Positions 5,255-9,152 of a DNA stretch of 9,152 bases are shown one piece after another. Numbering within the stretch: position 1 is the first letter of the stretch; each line of letters opens with the position of its first letter. The stretch is from Acidobacteriota bacterium (GTDB lineage Bacteria; Acidobacteriota; UBA6911; RPQK01; JADFOI01), in assembly GCA_022545645.1 (NCBI GenBank), contig JACZQQ010000095.1, positions 1 to 9,152 of the forward strand, given 5' to 3'. The notes below the pieces were generated by a model. It saw only the letters and a list, made by a program, of their open reading frames with translations, did not search any database and was not told where the DNA came from. A program made the translations under genes and the position numbers.

Positions 5255-6412
5255 ATTGAACCCTATATGGCTTTCGCCATCCAATCCAAGACCTATGGAT
5301 GTACCAGTCGCGAAGACATTAAGAAGAATCTGCACAATTTGATCCCCCAGATAGAGGGTTGCCTTTACATGGGTGACGTGCTGTATCCCACCAAATTGGT
5401 GGTGCTCTCTGAGGGTGCCCTGCAGGGGTTTTACGACGAGCACAGCCGGATGGATCACGTGGAGGCCTGCAAAAAGATCGCCATCACCCTACCCGGGGAG
5501 GAATCCGAGAAGCTGGCCGAAGTGGCCAAAAAATGGAAGGTGTATCTGGTCGCTCAAGCCAAGGTACTCGAGCCGGACATTATCAAGGACCGCTTCTTCA
5601 ATACCGCCTTTATTATCGATCCTGAAGGAAACATCATCCACAAGCATCGCAAGGGACGAGTCTTCACACCCGAAAGTACCACCACGCCCTGTGATGTGTA
5701 CGACATTTGGAAGGAAAAGGTAGGAGAGGGACTGGATGCCTTTTATCCGGTGGCGGATACTCCCATTGGACGCATTGGCACCATGATCTGCTATGAGGGC
5801 TATTTTTGTGAGACGGGGCGGATGCTGGCCTTAAATGGTGCGGAGATTCTGTGCAGGGGAGGTGAGCTCGAGCACCACTGCAACATCGGCGTGTGGGAGG
5901 TCATGAACCGAGCCCACGCGGTCAATAACTCCTGCTACATGGTGGCTGCCAACAGTGGGCCCAAGTTCCACACCACGAGCGAAAGTGTCCCTTCCATGAC
6001 CGGTTCTACCGGGTCGGACACCATGATCTGCAATTACCGGGGACAGATCATGTCCAGGGTGGACAAACCCCATGTTTCTTATGCCGCAGCCGTCATCAAT
6101 ATTGAGGAGCTGCGAACTTTTCGGGTCAAGGGAATGATCAGCCTGTTGCCTCACGTGTCCGCCGAACTGTGGGGAGAACTCTATCTCGAGGCGGCCAAGA
6201 AGTTCTGCTGGCCCAAGAATCTGTATGCCGAAGAGGCTCCTCCGCTTTATCCGGAGAGGAAGAAATTCTATAAGGACATCGTGGATCAGATGATCCGCAA
6301 GGGTCTGTTGAGTCCTCCGGAAGGCTTCGAGCTTCATGAGCGTATCGAGGAGTATGAGGAACCCCAAAAGGGGGAGGGCCAAGAGAAGGAAGAAGAGCTG
6401 GTCAAGAAATAA
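5252..6412 (+). CDS. Nitrilase-superfamily carbon-nitrogen hydrolase (amidase/nitrilase-like)
   Basis: A 386-residue cytosolic hydrolase with the Glu-Lys-Cys catalytic set in order: E54 in VLSEGAL, K134 in KHRKGRVF and the nucleophile C180 in MICYEGYF. Family features such as 'FFNTAFIIDPEGNIIHKHRKG' are also present (split here as FFNTAFIIDPEG 115-126 and NIIHKHRKG 127-135). Members cleave the C-N bond of nitriles, aliphatic amides, N-carbamoyl amino acids or related compounds by a thioacyl intermediate; the residues visible do not tell which. Beyond the ~300-residue core is an extra C-terminal region ending in a charged, Glu/Lys-rich tail (about 364-386), longer than minimal family members. 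The start is a TTG supported by an excellent ribosome-binding site. UbiD follows after 43 nt, which argues for a shared substrate, perhaps an amide or nitrile of an unsaturated acid; that is inference. Confidence 0.87.
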   Translation: MIEPYMAFAIQSKTYGCTSREDIKKNLHNLIPQIEGCLYMGDVLYPTKLVVLSEGALQGFYDEHSRMDHVEACKKIAITLPGEESEKLAEVAKKWKVYLVAQAKVLEPDIIKDRFFNTAFIIDPEGNIIHKHRKGRVFTPESTTTPCDVYDIWKEKVGEGLDAFYPVADTPIGRIGTMICYEGYFCETGRMLALNGAEILCRGGELEHHCNIGVWEVMNRAHAVNNSCYMVAANSGPKFHTTSESVPSMTGSTGSDTMICNYRGQIMSRVDKPHVSYAAAVINIEELRTFRVKGMISLLPHVSAELWGELYLEAAKKFCWPKNLYAEEAPPLYPERKKFYKDIVDQMIRKGLLSPPEGFELHERIEEYEEPQKGEGQEKEEELVKK

Positions 6413-6455
6413 GATCGGGTAGTGAGGGAAATTTTCAAGAAGGAGAAGATAAAGA

Positions 6456-8126
6456 ATGGCGACACCAACTAAGGAACTGAAAAAGCCAGGGGGTGGTTAT
6501 GATCCGCGGGAAGTGAAAACGGTTCATGACTGGATCGACCTGCTCAAGGACGAAGGCGAATATAGGGAAGTCAATGTTAAGGTGGATTGGGACTGCGAGA
6601 TTGGGACCATTGCCCGCTACTGCATGTCGGCCAAAAACGGGGTGGCGCTTCTTTTTGACAACATCAAGGGTCACGCCAACACCTTTTGTAAGAAACTCTT
6701 TACCAACTCGGTCTCTTCCTACGGGCGCTTCAACCTGGCCTTTGGTCTCCCCAAGGACACCGGGACCAGAGATTTGGTCCTGACCATGAAGGAGGGATAC
6801 AAAAAGAGCCTCTCGCCTAAGGAAGTCTCCACAGCGCCCCACAAGCAAAATATCCTCAAGGGGAAGGACATCAACATCGAGGAGATCCCCGTGCCCAAAT
6901 GGCACCTGTGGGACGGTGGACGATTTATTAACACCTTTGCCCCTGTGATCACCCGTGATCCCGATGTCGGCCGCTATAATATGGGTATCTACCGGGGCAT
7001 GAACGCCGGCCCCAAACATGTTTCCTGTCTCATGGCCCCTTCACAGGGTTGGGGCGATCACTATAGCAAGGCTCAACAGCGCCAGGAGCCCATGAAAGTG
7101 GCTTTTATCTATGGGTGCAATCCCCTGCTCACCATCCTGGCGGGCAGTGCCTTTGGGCGGCTGGTTTCCGAGTACGATGTTTACGGTGGACTCGTGGGCG
7201 AGCCGCTGGAACTGGTTCAATGCGAGACCAGTGATCTGATGGTACCGGCCTCCGCAGAGATGGTGATTGAGGGAACCATGTCCTGGGACCCCAAGGATTT
7301 CAAGATGGAAGGTCCTTTTGCAGAGCACTGTGGCTACTACGGAGGGGGTTATTCTTTGAAACCCACGGTGGAGGTGGATTGCATTACCTTTCGAGATGAT
7401 CCGATCTTTCAGGGTTCTTGCGAGAGCATTCGTCCCGGCTGGCCCACGGAGGATGCCTACATCACCTCGCTTTCAAGTTCTGCTCTGGTCTGGAACCACC
7501 TGGAGGCATGCGGTGTTCCAGGAGTCACGGATGTGTGGATGAACCTGGACGGACCGTTCTTCATGATCTACGTTCAGATCCGGCAGAGTTATCGCCATCA
7601 GGCCAAGCAGATCGCCTCCGCCATTTGGGGAATGTCGTTTGCCAACTGGGCATTCAAGAATGTCATGGTGGTTGAAGAAGACATCGACCTCCGCGACCAT
7701 GGCCAGCTGGAGTGGGCCCTTTGCACTCGGGTCAATCCTGCCATGGGAGATTTGGTGATCTTCAAGAACCACTTTGGCTCGGTTCTGGATCCCAGCACCC
7801 CCTTTGAAGAGCGGGATCTCATGAAGTTTGGATCCGGTAAGTGGGCCAGGATGCTGTTTGACGCCACCCGGAATTGGGATTTGGGCGGCCGGCCCTTCTG
7901 GAACAACCAGGTGTTCCCACCCGTGGTGGTTCTTTCCAAGGAAGAAGAGGAGCTGGTGCAAGGCCGCTGGGAAGAATACGGATTGGGCGACATCAAGTAT
8001 GAACCGCGGATGGAAATTGACAAGAATGAGGATCTCAAGCAGCGCTACGCTTTCAACTCTCGTCCCACCCCGGAGTATTTGGAGGACCACGGCGGCCAGC
8101 ACGCCATTACCGATAGGACTAAGTAA
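6456..8126 (+). CDS. UbiD-family prenylated-FMN-dependent (de)carboxylase
   Basis: A 556-residue UbiD-family enzyme. The motif N175-MGIY-R180 matches the family's N-x4-R that holds metal and prFMN and supplies the catalytic arginine. H202 in GDHYSKAQ and E249 in GGLVGEPLELV are likely metal/phosphate ligands. E285 and E290 in EGPFAEHCGYY have the same five-residue spacing as the catalytic glutamate pair of fungal Fdc1. This mapping is by motif spacing only. Family members add or remove CO2 on alpha,beta-unsaturated, aromatic or heteroaromatic acids and need prenyl-FMN from a UbiX-type enzyme, which is not in this window. Ubiquinone biosynthesis is unlikely: the neighbours are a transporter, nitrilase and dehydrogenase, so a catabolic role is favoured. 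An AAGGAGA purine run (AGGAG 6441-6445) precedes the ATG by 10 nt. The stop is 2 nt from the next gene. Confidence 0.9.
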   Translation: MATPTKELKKPGGGYDPREVKTVHDWIDLLKDEGEYREVNVKVDWDCEIGTIARYCMSAKNGVALLFDNIKGHANTFCKKLFTNSVSSYGRFNLAFGLPKDTGTRDLVLTMKEGYKKSLSPKEVSTAPHKQNILKGKDINIEEIPVPKWHLWDGGRFINTFAPVITRDPDVGRYNMGIYRGMNAGPKHVSCLMAPSQGWGDHYSKAQQRQEPMKVAFIYGCNPLLTILAGSAFGRLVSEYDVYGGLVGEPLELVQCETSDLMVPASAEMVIEGTMSWDPKDFKMEGPFAEHCGYYGGGYSLKPTVEVDCITFRDDPIFQGSCESIRPGWPTEDAYITSLSSSALVWNHLEACGVPGVTDVWMNLDGPFFMIYVQIRQSYRHQAKQIASAIWGMSFANWAFKNVMVVEEDIDLRDHGQLEWALCTRVNPAMGDLVIFKNHFGSVLDPSTPFEERDLMKFGSGKWARMLFDATRNWDLGGRPFWNNQVFPPVVVLSKEEEELVQGRWEEYGLGDIKYEPRMEIDKNEDLKQRYAFNSRPTPEYLEDHGGQHAITDRTK

Positions 8127-8128
8127 AG

Positions 8129-8884
8129 ATGAGAATGACCAAAATCAGGTTTTCCGTCCTGGCTGCTCTTTTTGTTGGGTGTTTGGTCTTGCCTTCGCAG
8201 CTGGTTTTTTCCCAGGAAACGGACCAGCCCCATCCGGAAGTCCCTCCAGCGGGGGATGCTCTACAGGTCACGCTGGGGCGCGACTCGCCCAATCTGGGGG
8301 GCAATGTTTTCAGAGATGCCTTCCTCTCCTTCACTTTGAGCAATGCGCCAGGCATCGCCACAGGAAAGATTATTTCGGACATCTCCTTTCCCAGCTCAGA
8401 GGGCATCGCCTTTGACCGGGCCGAGTTGACTCCTGATGTGGAGGCCGCCGGAGCCACCCTGGAGATTGAGGTGGCTGAGGGAGAGGAAGCCTCTGAAGCT
8501 GGGGAAGAGGGGGCCGAGTTGCCCCCTGATTTGGAAGCCTCCGGAGCCCCAGTTGAGATTGAGATGGCTGGGGGAGAGGAAGCCTCTGAAGCTGGGGAAG
8601 AGGGTGAAACCGCTCAGGAAGAGGGAGCTACGAGTCGTGTAAAGATCACGATTTCCAACGACAAGGGTCTTCCCGACGGCATTATTGCCAACCTGGTGTT
8701 CAAGGTCACCAAGGAGTTTACCTTTGAGGAAGTGGGAACCGACGAGCACCTGATCACGCTGGACAACTCGGTTTCAGCCTGGGCTACAGACGAGAAGGAA
8801 ATTACCGACGTGATGGGCGAACCGGGTGGAATCGATCTTGCCTATGCACCGGTGGTCTTTGCCTGCCTTTTTTACATGCATTAA
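8129..8884 (+). CDS. Secreted protein with duplicated acidic segment, possible cohesin-like domain
   Basis: A 251-residue protein with a clear signal peptide: basic MRMTKIR, hydrophobic core FSVLAALFVGCLVLPSQLV, probable cleavage near VFSQ (residues 26-29). It does not carry a clear lipobox. Residues 44-100 and 168-222 look like beta-sandwich strands. 'ISNDKGLPDGIIANLVFKV' followed by 'ITLDNSVSAWATD' resembles the second half of cohesin-type domains, which I infer from pattern only. Between these halves sits an acidic low-complexity insert made of two 30-residue copies, 99-128 and 130-159, rich in Glu, Ala and Gly. The C-terminus (AYAPVVFACLFYMH) is hydrophobic. I do not recognise a function. 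The ATG is 2 nt after the ubiD stop with a weak AGGA 10 nt upstream; an in-frame ATG at 8135 is an alternative. A strong terminator follows. Confidence 0.75.
   Translation: MRMTKIRFSVLAALFVGCLVLPSQLVFSQETDQPHPEVPPAGDALQVTLGRDSPNLGGNVFRDAFLSFTLSNAPGIATGKIISDISFPSSEGIAFDRAELTPDVEAAGATLEIEVAEGEEASEAGEEGAELPPDLEASGAPVEIEMAGGEEASEAGEEGETAQEEGATSRVKITISNDKGLPDGIIANLVFKVTKEFTFEEVGTDEHLITLDNSVSAWATDEKEITDVMGEPGGIDLAYAPVVFACLFYMH
8423..8605 (+). repeat. In-frame tandem duplication (two ~90-bp copies, 93-bp period)
   Basis: Copy 1 is 8423-8512 and copy 2 is 8516-8605, separated by one codon. The last part is identical over 33 nt (8479-8511 and 8572-8604); the first part has diverged. Both copies encode the pattern EL-x-PD-x-EA-x-GA followed by GEEASEAGEEG. 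The near identity of the 3' portion suggests recent duplication or ongoing homogenisation by slippage or recombination. Confidence 0.85.
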
Positions 8885-8908
8885 CCACAGACCACAGACA
8901 ACTGACAC

Positions 8909-8944
8909 TAAAAAAGGGGACAGGCTAGCCTGTCCCCTTTTTTA
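8909..8944. terminator. Strong, potentially bidirectional Rho-independent terminator
   Basis: A perfect 36-nt palindrome centred between 8926 and 8927. GGGGACAGGCT (8916-8926) pairs with AGCCTGTCCCC (8927-8937), preceded by six As and followed by six Ts (8938-8943). It has a GC-rich stem and a T-tract on both strands. It lies 25 nt after the stop of the secreted-protein gene and marks the end of the plus-strand unit. Confidence 0.93.
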
Positions 8945-8964
8945 TTTTCCTCACCACCCGACCT

Positions 8965-8994
8965 TTGGTGTTTCCTGGCTGGGAATCGTAGAAT
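8965..8994 (+). promoter_or_regulatory. Possible promoter of the last gene
   Basis: TAGAAT (8989-8994) matches a -10 consensus at five of six bases, with TTGGTG (8965-8970) 18 nt upstream as a poor -35. Transcription would start only a few bases before or at the ATG at 9003, which also lacks an obvious ribosome-binding site, so the transcript may be nearly leaderless. Confidence 0.3.
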
Positions 8995-9002
8995 GCGAAC
9001 AA

Positions 9003-9152
9003 ATGGTTAGACTGAGTGTCCAGGGAGTGCTTCTCATGGTCATGGTCGTTCAGATGCCGGGTGCATTTTCTCAGGAGAACCTTGAATCGGAGGTCGCTCA
9101 AAACAAGATCACCTTTCCTACCCTTGTAGGTACTCCCGATCTGGAACTCAGA
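9003..9152 (+). CDS. Start of an exported protein of unknown function, cut by the window end
   Basis: Fifty codons are open to the right edge. The product begins MVRLSVQGVLLMVMVVQMPGAFSQ: a basic residue, a hydrophobic core rich in Val/Leu/Met and a probable signal-peptidase site after AFS or AFSQ. The mature start 'NKITFPTLVGTPDLELR' slightly recalls the beginning of chalcone-isomerase-like domains (valine/phenylalanine-proline strand followed by L-x-L), but too little is visible to assign it. It lies beyond a strong terminator, so it is a separate transcription unit. No good ribosome-binding site is visible, and the ATG is chosen because it gives a complete signal peptide. Confidence 0.55.
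   Translation, partial: MVRLSVQGVLLMVMVVQMPGAFSQENLESEVAQNKITFPTLVGTPDLELR

Noticed and set aside
5831..6382. Open frame of 183 codons on the minus strand inside the nitrilase gene
   Set aside because: Antisense to the catalytic-cysteine half of the nitrilase, with no recognisable protein features.
7473..8102. Open frame of 209 codons on the minus strand inside the UbiD gene
   Set aside because: It lies opposite conserved UbiD sequence and shows no family motif; long antisense frames are common at this GC content.
8884..8897. ACCACAG repeated twice after the last operon stop
   Set aside because: Two 7-bp copies are too little to call a repeat element; probably chance or remnant sequence.

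Overview
The window looks like a piece of a Gram-negative, moderately GC-rich bacterial chromosome or metagenomic contig. Three things point to a diderm cell: the end of an outer-membrane beta-barrel, a lipoprotein TAXI-type solute receptor, and a TRAP permease. Phylum cannot be fixed from this stretch. A DUF5916-like barrel together with a stand-alone four-helix-bundle (IVP/S23-type) gene among GGAACCTGGAAC-type repeats would fit Acidobacteriota or another environmental lineage, but that is a guess.

Layout. (1) 2-328 is the C-terminus of an outer-membrane barrel protein. (2) 323-990 is a repeat-rich island around one minus-strand gene (397-777) for a four-helix-bundle protein of the 23S-rRNA-intervening-sequence family. 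The island starts with a perfect 17-bp-arm palindrome over the barrel gene's stop codon. It carries a 15-bp perfect inverted repeat bracketing the small gene (366-380 and 940-954) and a composite direct repeat (854-890 and 952-982). (3) 998-3885 encodes a two-component TAXI-TRAP importer whose two frames overlap by 19 nt if a TTG start is used. (4) 4021-8126 encodes three cytosolic enzymes in a row: a zinc-dependent medium-chain dehydrogenase, a nitrilase-superfamily amide/nitrile hydrolase and a UbiD-family prenylated-FMN decarboxylase. (5) 8129-8884, only 2 nt after ubiD, encodes a secreted protein with a duplicated acidic segment and cohesin-like flanking sequence. (6) A 36-nt perfect palindrome with A and T tracts (8909-8944) closes the transcription unit. 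(7) 9003-9152 is the start of another exported protein.

How the genes may work together. All genes from 998 to 8884 lie on the plus strand with short gaps. A reasonable reading is that the importer brings in a carboxylate-type solute, the nitrilase homologue hydrolyses a C-N bond, UbiD adds or removes CO2 on an unsaturated or aromatic acid, and the dehydrogenase handles an alcohol/aldehyde or ketone step. The substrate is not identifiable from sequence, and no flavin prenyltransferase (UbiX/Pad1) is in the window, so prFMN must come from elsewhere. The most unusual structures are the repeat-bracketed four-helix-bundle cassette and this nitrilase-UbiD-dehydrogenase-TAXI set.
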